64,000 nucleotides of DNA from Streptomyces sp. NBC_01306 (GCF_026340465.1 NZ_JAPEPC010000002.1:124001-188000); one strand, 5' to 3'. Shown: positions 44,254 to 52,998, numbered from the stretch's first letter. Notes: a model not told the origin generated them from the sequence alone. A program made the numbers and translations.

Positions 44254-45503
44254 TGCTGCCCCTCCCGGGTACGGACGAGGTCGCGGAACGGGACGCCCCG
44301 CTCGACCGAATGCTCACGCGGCAGACCGAGCACCCGCTCGCCGATGGTGTTGCGCTGGATCTCGTCGGTACCGCCGCCCATCGCCATCCCGGGCGCGTCC
44401 AGCACCCAGAAGGCGGCGTCCGCGGCCAGGGTGTCGTCGCCCGCCCAGGTCGCGCCCGCGCCGAGGGCGACGTCGGAGGCGAGACGGGCAGCGTGCAGGC
44501 CGTTGGCGGTGCGCAGCAGCTTGCCTACCGATGTCTCGGGTCCTGGCTCGGCCCCTGCCAGGGTACGTGCGGCGATCCGGCGACTGACCAGGGCTGCGGT
44601 CCGCTGGCCGAGGAAGGCGTCGAGCAGCCGTTCGCGGACCACGGGATCGCTGTCGCGCCCGCCGTGCCGGGCGAGTTCGAGCAGCCTTTCGTACGGGATG
44701 GGGCGGCGTGGCGAGCTGTCGTCTCCGCGCGAGACTCCCACGCGCTCGTGGCCGAGCACCGCGACGGCGGCCGGCCAGCCTTCCCCGGGACGCCCGACGA
44801 GCCGGTCGGCGGGCACCCGCACCTCGTCGAAGAAGACCTCGTTGAACTCGCAGTCACCGGACATCTGCCGGAGCGGCCGCACCTCCACGCCAGGGGCGTC
44901 CATGTCGACGAGGAACATCGACAGGCCATGGTGTTTCGGCGCTTCGGCGTCGGTACGCGCCAGGAGCAGGCCGAGTCCCGCGTACTGGGCATAGGAGGTC
45001 CACACCTTCTGTCCGGTGACCAGCCAGTCGCCGTCCTTCGTGCGCGCCGCGCGGGTACGTACTCCGGCAAGGTCCGAGCCCGCCTCGGGCTCGGAGAACA
45101 ACTGGCAGCAGATCATCTCGCCGGACAGCAGTCCCGGTCCGAACTCCCGGGCCAGGTCGTGGGCGCCTCGGCCGATGAGGCTGGGCACCACCAGGCGGGC
45201 GCCCACCTGGAATACCCGGTCCTCGCCGGGGACGCTCCCTGCCGACTCCTCAGCGAAGATGCGCTCCTCGGCCTCGCCGAGTCCCTGGCCGCCGAATTCG
45301 GCGGGGATGCCCAGGCCCGCCAGACCCGCACGGTGCAGGGCTGCGCGGTAGGCGCGAGCGCGCTCGGCGAAGCCGGTCACCCCGGCCAGGGCCGGGGGCA
45401 GCGCGGTGTGGATGAATTCCCTGACATGGCTGCGGAATTCCGCGGGCCAGGCTCTCTCGGTCACGTCACGCGACTCCTGATTCGTGGCGGGGTACCGGCT
45501 CAT
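44250..45503 (-). CDS. Acyl-CoA dehydrogenase, first subunit of a pair
   Basis: A 417-residue acyl-CoA dehydrogenase, first gene of a four-gene operon. FAD/substrate features include FSEPEAGSDLAGVRTRAART (near residues 135-155), KVWTSYAQYAGLGLLLARTD, and the C-terminal GGGTDEIQRNTIGERVLGLP. This resembles FadE17/FadE29-type subunits. The catalytic Glu cannot be fixed without alignment. An operator copy (45524-45543) lies 21 bp before its start, so the operon is very likely under the island's repressor. Confidence 0.86.
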   Translation of the reverse strand: MSRYPATNQESRDVTERAWPAEFRSHVREFIHTALPPALAGVTGFAERARAYRAALHRAGLAGLGIPAEFGGQGLGEAEERIFAEESAGSVPGEDRVFQVGARLVVPSLIGRGAHDLAREFGPGLLSGEMICCQLFSEPEAGSDLAGVRTRAARTKDGDWLVTGQKVWTSYAQYAGLGLLLARTDAEAPKHHGLSMFLVDMDAPGVEVRPLRQMSGDCEFNEVFFDEVRVPADRLVGRPGEGWPAAVAVLGHERVGVSRGDDSSPRRPIPYERLLELARHGGRDSDPVVRERLLDAFLGQRTAALVSRRIAARTLAGAEPGPETSVGKLLRTANGLHAARLASDVALGAGATWAGDDTLAADAAFWVLDAPGMAMGGGTDEIQRNTIGERVLGLPREHSVERGVPFRDLVRTREGQQ

Positions 45504-45523
45504 CGTAGGGACCTCACGGCCAA

Positions 45524-45543
45524 AAGTTAATCATTGATAACTC
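45524..45543 (+). promoter_or_regulatory. Island operator, copy 1
   Basis: AAGTTAATCATTGATAACTC, 21 bp upstream of the first ACAD gene. It matches AAGTKAA-N5-GMTAAC, an imperfect palindrome with AGTKA and TAAC(T) half-sites. Confidence 0.7.
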
Positions 45544-45670
45544 GGCCAACCAGGCTTACCACCTCAGGGGCTCCCGGGCCGCCGATCACTCGCGGGCACA
45601 AGCCCGGGCACACGTGGCACGGCTCACTTGACCGTAGAGTCGGCGCTTGCCATGCCCGTCCGACCCACGC

Positions 45671-45699
45671 TTGACAGTAGACCCCCTGAACGCAAAAGT
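45671..45699 (+). promoter_or_regulatory. Thiolase promoter overlapping operator 2
   Basis: TTGACA (45671-45676) is a perfect -35 box. AAAAGT (45694-45699) stands 17 bp downstream as a weak -10 and is the left end of operator copy 2. The same arrangement occurs at 50856-50884. Confidence 0.55.
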
Positions 45700-45715
45700 G
45701 AATACTTGATAACTC
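45696..45715 (+). promoter_or_regulatory. Island operator, copy 2
   Basis: AAGTGAATACTTGATAACTC overlaps the -10 box and transcript start of the thiolase promoter, the position of a classical repressor site. Confidence 0.7.
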
Positions 45716-45877
45716 GCATCAGGAGATTGTCGGCGGAAGCGGAGATTCGCACTCCGCACCCCCGGAGGCCCTCCACCACTGGTCCACAGTCAGTGCCGAG
45801 CCCAGAGAGCTCGGAACGGCCTGCCACACATGCGAGAGGGGGGCCGCCCCCACCCCGTCCGCCTTCCTTCCCTCAGT

Positions 45878-45910
<33 letters not shown>

Positions 45911-45925
45911 GCAAGGAGATTCCCC

Positions 45926-47095
45926 ATGCGACGAGACGCAGTGATCGTCGATGCCGTACGCACCGCCGTAGGCAAGCGCAACGGCTCGCTGTCGACGATG
46001 CACTCGGCCTCACTCTCCGCCCACGTGCTCAACGCCCTGGTCGAACGCACCGGTCTCGAACCGGAGTTGGTCGACGACGTCGTCTGGGGCTGCGCCGGAG
46101 CCGTCGGCATGCAGTCCGGCTGCGTAGGCCGCGCCGCGGTGCTGGCCGCCGGCTGGCCCGAGTCCGTACCCGGGCTGACCGTCGACCGGCAGTGCGGCTC
46201 CTCGCAGCAGGCCGTGCACCAGGCGGCGGCCGGCGTCATATCAGGCCAGTACGACGTGGCCGTGGCCGGCGGAGTCGAGATCATGAGCGCGGTTCCGCTG
46301 GGAACCGCCCGTATGGAGGGCCGCTTCGGCGAGCCCTTCGGGCCTGATGTGTGGGAGCGCTACAACGGCGTCCGCTTCAACCAGGGTACGGGTGCCCAGT
46401 TGATCGCTGACGAGTACGGCATCTCCCGTACCGAGATGGACCAGCACGGCGTGGACTCGCACGCCCGCGCACTCCGAGCGATCGGCGAGGGCCGCTTCAC
46501 GCATCAGATCGCCCCCATCCGCGTCACCAACGCCGAGGGCACCACCAGCGTCTTCGATACGGACGAGGGCGTGCGCCGAGGCTCCACACTGGAGACGCTG
46601 GGCGGCCTCAACCCCGCCTTCCGTGAGGGCGGGAGCATCACCGCAGGCAACGCTTCCCAGATCTCCGACGGCACCGGCGCCCTGCTCATCACCACCAGCG
46701 AAGTCGCCGAGCAGCAGGGCTGGACGCCGATGGCCCGTATCCACACCGCTGTGATCGCCGGCACCGACCCCGTCACCATGCTCAAGGGCCCCATCCCGGC
46801 CACCGCGAAAGCCCTGAAGAAGTCCGGCCTGGTCCTCGACGACATCGGCGTCTTCGAGATCAACGAAGCCTTCGCCTCGGTCACCCTCGCCTGGCTGCGT
46901 GAGACCGGGGCCGACTACGCGCGCATGAACCCCAACGGAGGTGCCATGGCGATCGGCCACCCCATCGGCGGCTCCGGCGCCCGCATCATGACCACCCTGG
47001 TCCACCACATGCGCGACAACGGCATCCGCTACGGCCTGCAGTCCATGTGTGAAGGCGGCGGTATGGCCAACGCCACCATTCTTGAGCTGTTGTGA
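45926..47095 (+). CDS. Acetyl-CoA acetyltransferase-type thiolase
   Basis: A 389-residue thiolase that cleaves 3-ketoacyl-CoA with CoA (or condenses acetyl-CoA). The acyl-binding Cys90 is in VDRQCGSSQQA; the C-terminal catalytic residues are in INEAFASV, GHPIGGSGARI and the Cys of MCEGGGMANA. AAGGAG lies 8 bp before the ATG. It is a single-gene unit under operator 2 and ends at a hairpin. It probably performs the last step of a beta-oxidation round for the island's substrate. Confidence 0.9.
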   Translation: MRRDAVIVDAVRTAVGKRNGSLSTMHSASLSAHVLNALVERTGLEPELVDDVVWGCAGAVGMQSGCVGRAAVLAAGWPESVPGLTVDRQCGSSQQAVHQAAAGVISGQYDVAVAGGVEIMSAVPLGTARMEGRFGEPFGPDVWERYNGVRFNQGTGAQLIADEYGISRTEMDQHGVDSHARALRAIGEGRFTHQIAPIRVTNAEGTTSVFDTDEGVRRGSTLETLGGLNPAFREGGSITAGNASQISDGTGALLITTSEVAEQQGWTPMARIHTAVIAGTDPVTMLKGPIPATAKALKKSGLVLDDIGVFEINEAFASVTLAWLRETGADYARMNPNGGAMAIGHPIGGSGARIMTTLVHHMRDNGIRYGLQSMCEGGGMANATILELL

Positions 47096-47113
47096 CGTCC
47101 CCTCACGATGCAG

Positions 47114-47148
47114 GAAGCCCCCCGGCCCAGTGCGGGCAGGGGGGCTTC
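47114..47148. terminator. Terminator after the thiolase
   Basis: GAAGCCCCCC (47114-47123) and GGGGGGCTTC (47139-47148) form a 10-bp stem with a 15-nt loop, between convergent units. Confidence 0.65.
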
Positions 47149-47157
47149 GCCCGCGGA

Positions 47158-47256
47158 TCAGGCGTTCGGCAGGACCTGGCCCGGTCCCGGCTCGGGGTCG
47201 GGCACGGTGACCACCTCGGGAGCACTCCCGAACGCGTGAAACCTGACAGCTTTCAT
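47158..47256 (-). pseudogene. N-terminal stump of a zinc alcohol dehydrogenase
   Basis: A 32-codon frame starts at ATG 47256 with GGAGG upstream and reads MKAVRFHAFG, then PEVVTVPDPEPGPGQVL. This is the hallmark N-terminus of medium-chain (zinc/quinone-type) dehydrogenases, normally over 310 residues. It stops after PNA and runs into the thiolase terminator; no catalytic part follows. It begins 46 bp after the SDR stop, so it was probably the third gene of that operon before a deletion. Confidence 0.6.
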
Positions 47257-47302
47257 CTGCAGGGGCCTCCGTGTCTGGATCGTCCTCCGCTCCGGCAACC
47301 GG

Positions 47303-48073
47303 TCAACGCGCGGAGTACGCCCCGTCGACCAGGTGGTAGCTGCCGTTGATGAAGGACGCGCGGTCGGAGAGCAGGAAGACGATGAGCTCCGCCACCTCAT
47401 CGGCGGTGCCCACCCGCTGGACCGGCGCCAGACCGGCCGCATGGTCGCGGGCCGCCTCGCCCGCGCGGGTCATCATCGGGGTCTCGATGAAGCCGGGGCC
47501 CACGGCGTTGAAGCGCACACCCTGTGTCGCGTATTCCAGGGCTGCGGTCTTGGTCAGACCGATCACGCCGTGCTTGGCGGCGGTGTACGCGCTCGACGCG
47601 ATACGGCCGTTGATGCCCAGAATGGAGGACACATTGACGACGGCGCCGCCGCCGGAGTCCAGGATGACGGGCAGCGTGTAGCGCATCGAGTGGAAGACGC
47701 CGTCCAGGTTGGTGGCGATCACACTGTGCCATGTGTCCAGCGCGTACTCGCCGAGAAGTTCCCTGCGCCCGGTAATGCCCGCGCTGTTGACGACCAGGTG
47801 CAGTCCGCCGAGGCAGTCCGCGGCTTCCTCGACTCCGACGCGTACCGACTCGGGGTCACCGACGTCCATCGGAATCGCCAGGGAGCGCGCTCCCCTTGCC
47901 GTCAGCTCGGCAGCGGCTTTGCGGCCGCCTTCCTCGTCGAAGTCGGCGAGGGCGACGGCCGCGCCACCGGCGACCAGACGCCGGGCAGTCGCCAGGCCGA
48001 TACCTGAGGCTCCGCCGGTGATCAGGGCGGCCTTGCCCTGGAACTCGTGCGCGTAGTCGACCGGACTGGCCAT
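47303..48073 (-). CDS. Short-chain dehydrogenase/reductase
   Basis: A 256-residue Rossmann-fold oxidoreductase. The NAD(P) motif is ALITGGASGIGLATA (near residues 15-29), with NSAGITG near 88. The catalytic Ser is in NVSSILGINGR and Tyr-x3-Lys in SAYTAAKHGVIGLTK. An acidic residue after the second strand (LADFDEE) suggests NAD+ preference. Its ATG overlaps the last base of the hydratase stop (TGATG), so translation is coupled. Likely role: oxidation of a 3-hydroxyacyl-CoA in the island's pathway. Confidence 0.87.
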   Translation of the reverse strand: MASPVDYAHEFQGKAALITGGASGIGLATARRLVAGGAAVALADFDEEGGRKAAAELTARGARSLAIPMDVGDPESVRVGVEEAADCLGGLHLVVNSAGITGRRELLGEYALDTWHSVIATNLDGVFHSMRYTLPVILDSGGGAVVNVSSILGINGRIASSAYTAAKHGVIGLTKTAALEYATQGVRFNAVGPGFIETPMMTRAGEAARDHAAGLAPVQRVGTADEVAELIVFLLSDRASFINGSYHLVDGAYSAR

Positions 48074-48858
48074 CAATCGTTCACCCACCCCGTGTACTTC
48101 GGCTCGCGACGCTCGAAGAAGGCAGTAACGGCTTCCTTGGCGTCGGGGTAGGCCGACAGCTCGCCGGAGAGTCCCTGCTCGAACTCGTAACCCGACTTGA
48201 GGTCCATGTACTCGATCGTGTTCAGACTGCGCTTGGCGAAGCCCAACGCGACCGGACTGTGGCGCGCCATCCGCGCAGCCAGCGCCGTGGCCTCGTCCAG
48301 CAACCGCTCGCGCGGGACGACCTTGAGGACGCCTCCGTGAGCGACGAAGTCCTCGGCAGGCAGCGGATCAGCGGTGTAGTGGAGCAGCCGGGCCAGGGCA
48401 GGCGGCACCAGACGGGACGCGTGCTTGGCGCCCCCCATCATGCCGACTGCGACCTCGGGCAGTCCGATCTTCGCTCCTTCGGCAGCGATCACCATGTCGC
48501 AGGAGGCGGCGATGGCCAGACCGGTGCCGAGCGCCGCGCCGTGCACGGCGGCGATCACCGGCAGGGGGCAGTCGTAGATCGCCCAGAACGCCTCGCGGAC
48601 GGTCCGCATCCGCTCGGGCGCGTTCTCCGGGGTGAGTTCGGCGAATCCGTTGAGGTCGCTGCCACCGCAGAAGTGCTTGCTCTCACCGCCGGTGAGCACG
48701 ATGGCGCGGGCGTCGGGAAGGTACTCGGCTGTGTTGCCGAAGAGATGCCGGATCTCCTGGTACATCGTTTCCGTCACCGCGTTGACCGGCGGATGGGCGA
48801 GGTTCACGACCGCGACGTGGCCGTCGGTGTTGTACGTGAGGAACTTCAAGCGCTGCAT
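48073..48858 (-). CDS. Enoyl-CoA hydratase/isomerase
   Basis: A 261-residue crotonase-fold protein, first gene of a two-gene operon. Oxyanion-hole motifs are LTGGESKHFCGGSDLNGF (near residues 55-72) and AVHGAALGTGLAIAASCDMV (near 103-122). GLPEVAVGMMGGAKHASRLV near 138-157 places one acidic residue at the usual catalytic region. Likely a hydratase or isomerase for the island's acyl-CoA. GGAGAG lies 5 bp before the ATG. Two operator copies in the upstream region probably control it together with the divergent MFS gene. Confidence 0.85.
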   Translation of the reverse strand: MQRLKFLTYNTDGHVAVVNLAHPPVNAVTETMYQEIRHLFGNTAEYLPDARAIVLTGGESKHFCGGSDLNGFAELTPENAPERMRTVREAFWAIYDCPLPVIAAVHGAALGTGLAIAASCDMVIAAEGAKIGLPEVAVGMMGGAKHASRLVPPALARLLHYTADPLPAEDFVAHGGVLKVVPRERLLDEATALAARMARHSPVALGFAKRSLNTIEYMDLKSGYEFEQGLSGELSAYPDAKEAVTAFFERREPKYTGWVND

Positions 48859-49196
48859 GGAGCTCTCCTTGAATCAACCGTCGTGACAGTCCGGGACGCC
48901 ATCTGCCGTCGGCTGCGGCTGCCCGGCTCCAGGTGCTCATCGCACCGTCCGGTGAACGGCGGCCGTGCCCGGTCATGGCGTTTTCGATCCGGCCAGGGCG
49001 CGGTCGCGCGGCGTGAACGTCCGGGGGCGGCCCGCAGAGCGGCGCGTCTGTGGGTGTGTGTGAGGACACCTGCTCTTCACACGTGGCGGATCGAGTGGTC
49101 CGCGGGTCCTGATGACCGTCCGATCACCATCGCTCGCAGAGAACCACAGCCCCTCAGCGGGTGTCAACGTCGAGACGTTGCTCGACTGCGGGCACT

Positions 49197-49216
49197 AAGT
49201 GAAACATTGATAACCC
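49197..49216 (+). promoter_or_regulatory. Island operator, copy 3
   Basis: AAGTGAAACATTGATAACCC, 106 bp before the MFS start, matching AAGTKAA-N5-GMTAAC. Confidence 0.7.
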
Positions 49217-49268
49217 AAGATCGTCGGCCATGAGATGCCGTCAGGACTGTCCAAACCCTTGCCACGCC

Positions 49269-49288
49269 ATGTTAGCGATGGTTCACTT
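49269..49288 (-). promoter_or_regulatory. Island operator, copy 4 (inverted)
   Basis: On the minus strand AAGTGAACCATCGCTAACAT, 34 bp before the MFS start. It has the same spacing and the same fixed G before MTAAC, but opposite orientation to copy 3. Confidence 0.65.
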
Positions 49289-49321
49289 CCGGCCAATCAG
49301 GCGTTGAATCCGGGAGAATCC

Positions 49322-50653
49322 ATGACGATTGATCAGCACGCTGCTGCCGGGGCCGCCCCACGCCGTGGGACCCCTGCGGTCGGGCCCGCAGTCAGCCGCA
49401 GGGCATGGGCCGTCCTGACGGTGCTCCTCCTCTTGATGCTCGCCAACTTCGCCGACAAGGTCGTCGTGGGGGTCGCCGGCGTGGACATCATGCGGGAGGT
49501 GAGACTGAGCCCCGACCGGTTCGGGGTCATCCAGAGCAGCTTCTTCTGTCTCTTCGCGGTCGGCAGCATCACCGGCGGATGGCTGGGCGGCAAGGTGAAG
49601 GCCCGCTGGCTGCTCGGCGGCATCGCCCTGTTGTGGGCGGTCAGCCTCGCCCCCATGGCGGGACAGGTCGGCTTCACCGCCATCGTCGCCTGCCGTGTCC
49701 TGCTCGGCTTCGCCGAGGGACCCACCACCGCCCTGGCCATGCAGGCGACGCACTCCTGGTTCCCCGCACACAAACGGACGGTGCCCAGCTCACTGGTCGT
49801 GGCCGGCGCGGGGATCGGGCCGGTGGTCGCCGCCCCGCTGGCCACCTGGATGATCACCAGCTACTCCTGGCACGCGGCGTTCGGCGCGCTGGCCGTGGTC
49901 GGCGTCGTGGCGGCGGCACTGTGGCTGGCGGTCGGCCGCGACGGCCCCCTCGCCCACGACGACGGCGGCGAGGTCATGGCGACCGACACGCTGCCCGAAC
50001 ACGTCCCGCTGAGGCGGCTGTTCGGCACCGGCACACTCGTCGGCCTGATGCTCCTGCTGCTCGTCACGTACGCCGGCACCGCGGTGATGATCAGCTGGCT
50101 GCCGCTCTACCTGCGCGACGGTTTGGGCTACGGAGCCAACGCGACCGGCCGGCTGACCGCTCTGCCGTTCCTGGGCACGGTGGTGTCCGTCATCCTCGTG
50201 GGCTTCGCCTCCCGCGCGATGAGCAAGCGCGGCGCCTCCAACCGGGCGGCCCGGGGCATACTGCCCGGTTGCCTCGTACTGGCCGGCGGGCTGGCGACGA
50301 TCGCCTTCCCCCTGGTGGGGCCTCGGGGCATGGAGATGGCCCTGATCATTCTCAGCACCTCCCTGAGCGCGTCCAGCTATGGTGTCGCGTTCGCCGGCCT
50401 GGCCGACGTCGTACCGGCCAAACAGCGCAGCACCGTTTTCGGCATCGTCACGGCCTTCTACAGCCTGGGCGCGATCGTCGCCCCGATCGTCATCGGCAAA
50501 CTGGTCGGCGCCAGCGAGAAGGCGGCCGACGGTTACGGGCACGGGTTCATGATGCTGGGCGCCGCCATGGTGCTCGGAGGGCTGGCAGTCGTCCTGCTGA
50601 CCAATCCCGACCGGGACGCGGCGAAACTGGCAGGTCATGCCCAGATCGGTTAA
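49322..50653 (+). CDS. MFS transporter
   Basis: A 443-residue major facilitator with 12 membrane segments. The N-terminal half has LLLLMLANFADKVVVGVAG and the loop motif GGWLGGKVKARWLLGG (near residues 97-112); CRVLLGFAEGPTTALAMQAT is near 128. The pattern is that of anion:cation symporters, which carry organic acids. In this island it probably imports the carboxylate substrate or exports an intermediate. GGGAGAAT precedes the ATG. Two operators lie just upstream. Confidence 0.87.
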   Translation: MTIDQHAAAGAAPRRGTPAVGPAVSRRAWAVLTVLLLLMLANFADKVVVGVAGVDIMREVRLSPDRFGVIQSSFFCLFAVGSITGGWLGGKVKARWLLGGIALLWAVSLAPMAGQVGFTAIVACRVLLGFAEGPTTALAMQATHSWFPAHKRTVPSSLVVAGAGIGPVVAAPLATWMITSYSWHAAFGALAVVGVVAAALWLAVGRDGPLAHDDGGEVMATDTLPEHVPLRRLFGTGTLVGLMLLLLVTYAGTAVMISWLPLYLRDGLGYGANATGRLTALPFLGTVVSVILVGFASRAMSKRGASNRAARGILPGCLVLAGGLATIAFPLVGPRGMEMALIILSTSLSASSYGVAFAGLADVVPAKQRSTVFGIVTAFYSLGAIVAPIVIGKLVGASEKAADGYGHGFMMLGAAMVLGGLAVVLLTNPDRDAAKLAGHAQIG

Positions 50654-50699
50654 CACGCACCTCGGCCGGGCTCGATGGCGGCGAACAGACTCCCGCAAG

Positions 50700-50719
50700 A
50701 AGTGAAGGTTAGATAACCA
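50700..50719 (+). promoter_or_regulatory. Island operator, copy 5
   Basis: AAGTGAAGGTTAGATAACCA, 47 bp after the MFS stop and 199 bp before the seven-gene operon. It may help repression through looping with copy 6. Confidence 0.65.
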
Positions 50720-50855
50720 GGCCCCTTACGGGCCGTGCACCGGGGTGCCCAAACGGCCCGACACGCGGCACACCCCGCGATCCGGGCGGACCCCATCATG
50801 CGGAATGAACAGCGAAGAGAAGGCTTGAACACCTGACTCCAGCCCACAACACCCC

Positions 50856-50884
50856 TTGACAGCAGCCGTTTCAATGTTAAAAGT
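50856..50884 (+). promoter_or_regulatory. Promoter of the seven-gene operon
   Basis: TTGACA (50856-50861), 17 bp, AAAAGT (50879-50884), exactly as in the thiolase promoter at 45671-45699. The expected start lies near 50891, inside operator copy 6. Confidence 0.55.
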
Positions 50885-50900
50885 GAAAACACGCTAACCA
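50881..50900 (+). promoter_or_regulatory. Island operator, copy 6
   Basis: AAGTGAAAACACGCTAACCA covers the -10 box and probable start of the seven-gene operon, 17 bp before its first ATG. Confidence 0.7.
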
Positions 50901-50917
50901 GTGATGCAGGAGGATGC

Positions 50918-52105
50918 ATGAGTCGCAGAGTACTGGTGGCCGGTGTCGGCATGGTCCCCTTCGCCAAGCCCAGCGCCGCCAAGACGTACGACGAGATGGG
51001 TGCGGGGGCCGTCCGTGCCGTTCTGGACGACGCCGGTCTCCCCTACGAAAAGATCCAGCAGGTCTACGCCGGGTATGTCTACGGCGCCTCGACCTGTGGC
51101 CAGCGCGTCGTCTACCAGGTCGGGATGACCGGCATCCCGGTCCTCAACGTCAACAACAACTGCGCGTCCGGCTCCTCGGCTCTGTGGCTTGCGCGGCAGG
51201 CCGTCGAGAGCGGCGCCGTGGAGTGCGCGCTGGCTGTCGGCTTCGAGCAGATGCCGCCGGGAGCCCTGGGCGGGGGCTGGCAGGACAGGCCCTCCCCGCT
51301 GACCGACTTCAGCAAGACCCTGGAAAAGGTCTTCGCGGTCGATCCCAAGGCCCCGATGACCCCTCAGTACTTCGGCGCCGCCGGTGTCGAGTACATGGAG
51401 AAGTACGGGATGAAGCCGGAGACCTTCGCCAAGGTCTCCGTCAAGGCCCGCCGGCACGCGGCCGGAAACCCCTACGCGGTGTTCCGTTCGCCCATCACCG
51501 AGCAGGAGGTGCTGGACTCCCCCCAGATGTCCGGCCCACTGACCCGGCTCCAGTGCTGCCCGCCCACCTGCGGTGCGGCAGCGGCGGTCGTGTGCAGCGA
51601 GGACTTCGCCCGCAGGCACGGGCTGCGCACCGACGTCGCCATCAAGGCCCAGACCCTCGTCTCGGACGACGCCGGCCTGTTCGCGAAGGAGAGCGCCATC
51701 TCGCTGGTCGGCAGCGATGTCACACGAGCCGCCGCCACCGAGATCTACGAGCAGGCCGGCGTCGACCCGCGCGACATCAAGGTCGTCGAACTGCACGACT
51801 GCTTCACCGTCAACGAGGTCCTCTGCTACGAGGGCCTGGGCCTGTGCGACGAGGGCGGCGCGGAGGAGTTCATCCTCAGCGGCGACAACACCTACGGCGG
51901 ACGCGTCGTCACGAACCCGTCCGGCGGACTGCTGTCCAAGGGCCACCCGCTGGGCGCCACCGGCCTGGCCCAGGCCGCGGAGATCACCTGGCAGATTCGT
52001 GGCCAGGCCGGCGCCCGCCAGGTCGACGACGTGACCCTGGGGCTGCAGCACAACCTCGGGCTCGGCACCGCCGGCGTCATCACCCTCTTCGAGAGGGTCT
52101 CCTGA
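50918..52105 (+). CDS. SCP2-type thiolase / lipid-transfer protein
   Basis: A 395-residue thiolase-fold protein of the SCP-x/Ltp branch. The N-terminal GVGMVPFAKPSAAKTYDEMG is characteristic. Cys82 in NVNNNCASGSSAL is the acyl nucleophile; VELHDCFTVNE and the C-terminal GHPLGATGLAQ complete the site. Mycobacterial relatives (Ltp2, Rv1627c) act on sterol side-chain or bulky acyl-CoAs, either as thiolases or aldolases. Ltp2 needs a DUF35 partner, which is absent here. AGGAGG precedes the ATG. First gene of the seven-gene operon under operators 5 and 6. Confidence 0.85.
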   Translation: MSRRVLVAGVGMVPFAKPSAAKTYDEMGAGAVRAVLDDAGLPYEKIQQVYAGYVYGASTCGQRVVYQVGMTGIPVLNVNNNCASGSSALWLARQAVESGAVECALAVGFEQMPPGALGGGWQDRPSPLTDFSKTLEKVFAVDPKAPMTPQYFGAAGVEYMEKYGMKPETFAKVSVKARRHAAGNPYAVFRSPITEQEVLDSPQMSGPLTRLQCCPPTCGAAAAVVCSEDFARRHGLRTDVAIKAQTLVSDDAGLFAKESAISLVGSDVTRAAATEIYEQAGVDPRDIKVVELHDCFTVNEVLCYEGLGLCDEGGAEEFILSGDNTYGGRVVTNPSGGLLSKGHPLGATGLAQAAEITWQIRGQAGARQVDDVTLGLQHNLGLGTAGVITLFERVS

Positions 52106-52106
52106 G

Positions 52107-52604
52107 ATGCCCGTCGACCCCAGCATCATCGGCAGCCGGTCCCCCGAACACTCGGTGGAGGTGGAGCGCGGAAGGCTGCGCTTCTTCGCCAAGGCGACCG
52201 GCCAGAACGGCCGCGTGTACACCGACCCGGAGGCAGCCGAGCAGGCCGGACACCGTGACCTTCCCGTGCCGCCCACCTTCCTCGTCTGTCTGGACGCGGA
52301 GAAGCCCGACAGTTCCTCCTTCCTCCGGGAGCTCGGCATCGACATCCGCACGATCCTGCACGGGGAGCAGTCCTTCGAGTACCACGCCCTGGCCTATGCG
52401 GGTGACCGGCTGACCTTCGCCACCGAGGTGTCGGACGTCTACGAGAAGAAGGGTGGCGCCCTCCAGTTCATCGTTCGCACCACCGAGGTGACCCGCGACC
52501 GGGGGCACCGTCCAGGCTCCGGAGGCCCCGAAGGGGAACTCGTCGCCCGGATACGCAACACCGTCGTGGTGCGCGAACTGCCGGCCAAGGAGGCGACCGC
52601 ATGA
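52107..52604 (+). CDS. MaoC-like subunit (FAS1-like dehydratase domain)
   Basis: A 165-residue hotdog protein of the HadA/HadC type. FFAKATGQNGRVYTDPEAAE (near residues 25-45) and LPVPPTFLVCLD are typical. The catalytic G-D-x-N-P-x-H of MaoC hydratases is absent, so it should be the non-catalytic partner. Its last 4 bp overlap the next gene, which has that motif. The two probably form a heterodimeric enoyl-CoA hydratase, as HadAB or ChsH1-ChsH2 do in mycobacteria. Confidence 0.83.
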   Translation: MPVDPSIIGSRSPEHSVEVERGRLRFFAKATGQNGRVYTDPEAAEQAGHRDLPVPPTFLVCLDAEKPDSSSFLRELGIDIRTILHGEQSFEYHALAYAGDRLTFATEVSDVYEKKGGALQFIVRTTEVTRDRGHRPGSGGPEGELVARIRNTVVVRELPAKEATA

Positions 52605-52981
52605 AGACCGGCGACAGCCTCACCCTTGAACTCCCGAAGATCACCCGCACCACGCTGGCGCTGTATGCCGGCGCGTCGGGCGATCACAACCCGGTCCACA
52701 TCGACATCGACGCCTGCAAAGCGGTCGGCATCCCGGACGTCTTCGCGCACGGCATGCTCTCCATGGCCTTTCTCGGCAGGCTGCTCACCAACTGGGTGCC
52801 GCAGGAGCGCATCCGTTCGTACGAGGTGCGGTTCTCCGCGATCACGCCGGTGAACTCGTCGCCGACCTGCCACGGCACCGTCTCCGAGGTGAAGGACGGC
52901 CTCGCCCACCTCGACCTGACCGTCTCCCTCCCCGACGGGACCGTGACCCTCCGGGGTTCCGCCATCGTCACCGCTGACTGA
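52601..52981 (+). CDS. MaoC-type enoyl-CoA hydratase subunit (catalytic)
   Basis: A 126-residue single-hotdog protein. The hydratase-2 motif YAGASGDHNPVHIDIDACKA is at residues 23-42, giving the catalytic Asp and His, followed by FAHGMLSMAFLGRLLTNWV. Length and context match HadB/ChsH1-type subunits. It overlaps the preceding MaoC-like gene by 4 bp. MaoC hydratases give the (R)-3-hydroxy or, in sterol breakdown, tertiary or side-chain alcohols. Confidence 0.87.
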   Translation: MKTGDSLTLELPKITRTTLALYAGASGDHNPVHIDIDACKAVGIPDVFAHGMLSMAFLGRLLTNWVPQERIRSYEVRFSAITPVNSSPTCHGTVSEVKDGLAHLDLTVSLPDGTVTLRGSAIVTAD

Positions 52982-52998
52982 CAAAGGACGTACACATC

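Larger units (their letters stand above)
48859..49321. other. Divergent control region of hydratase and MFS genes
   Basis: 463 bp with two operator copies (49197-49216; 49269-49288). Both lie nearer the MFS start. I see no gene in it. Confidence 0.65.

Noticed and set aside
48973..49167. A 64-codon minus-strand frame in the hydratase-MFS control region
   Set aside because: Arg/Pro/Thr-rich, without a ribosome site or similarity that I can name, and outside any operon logic.
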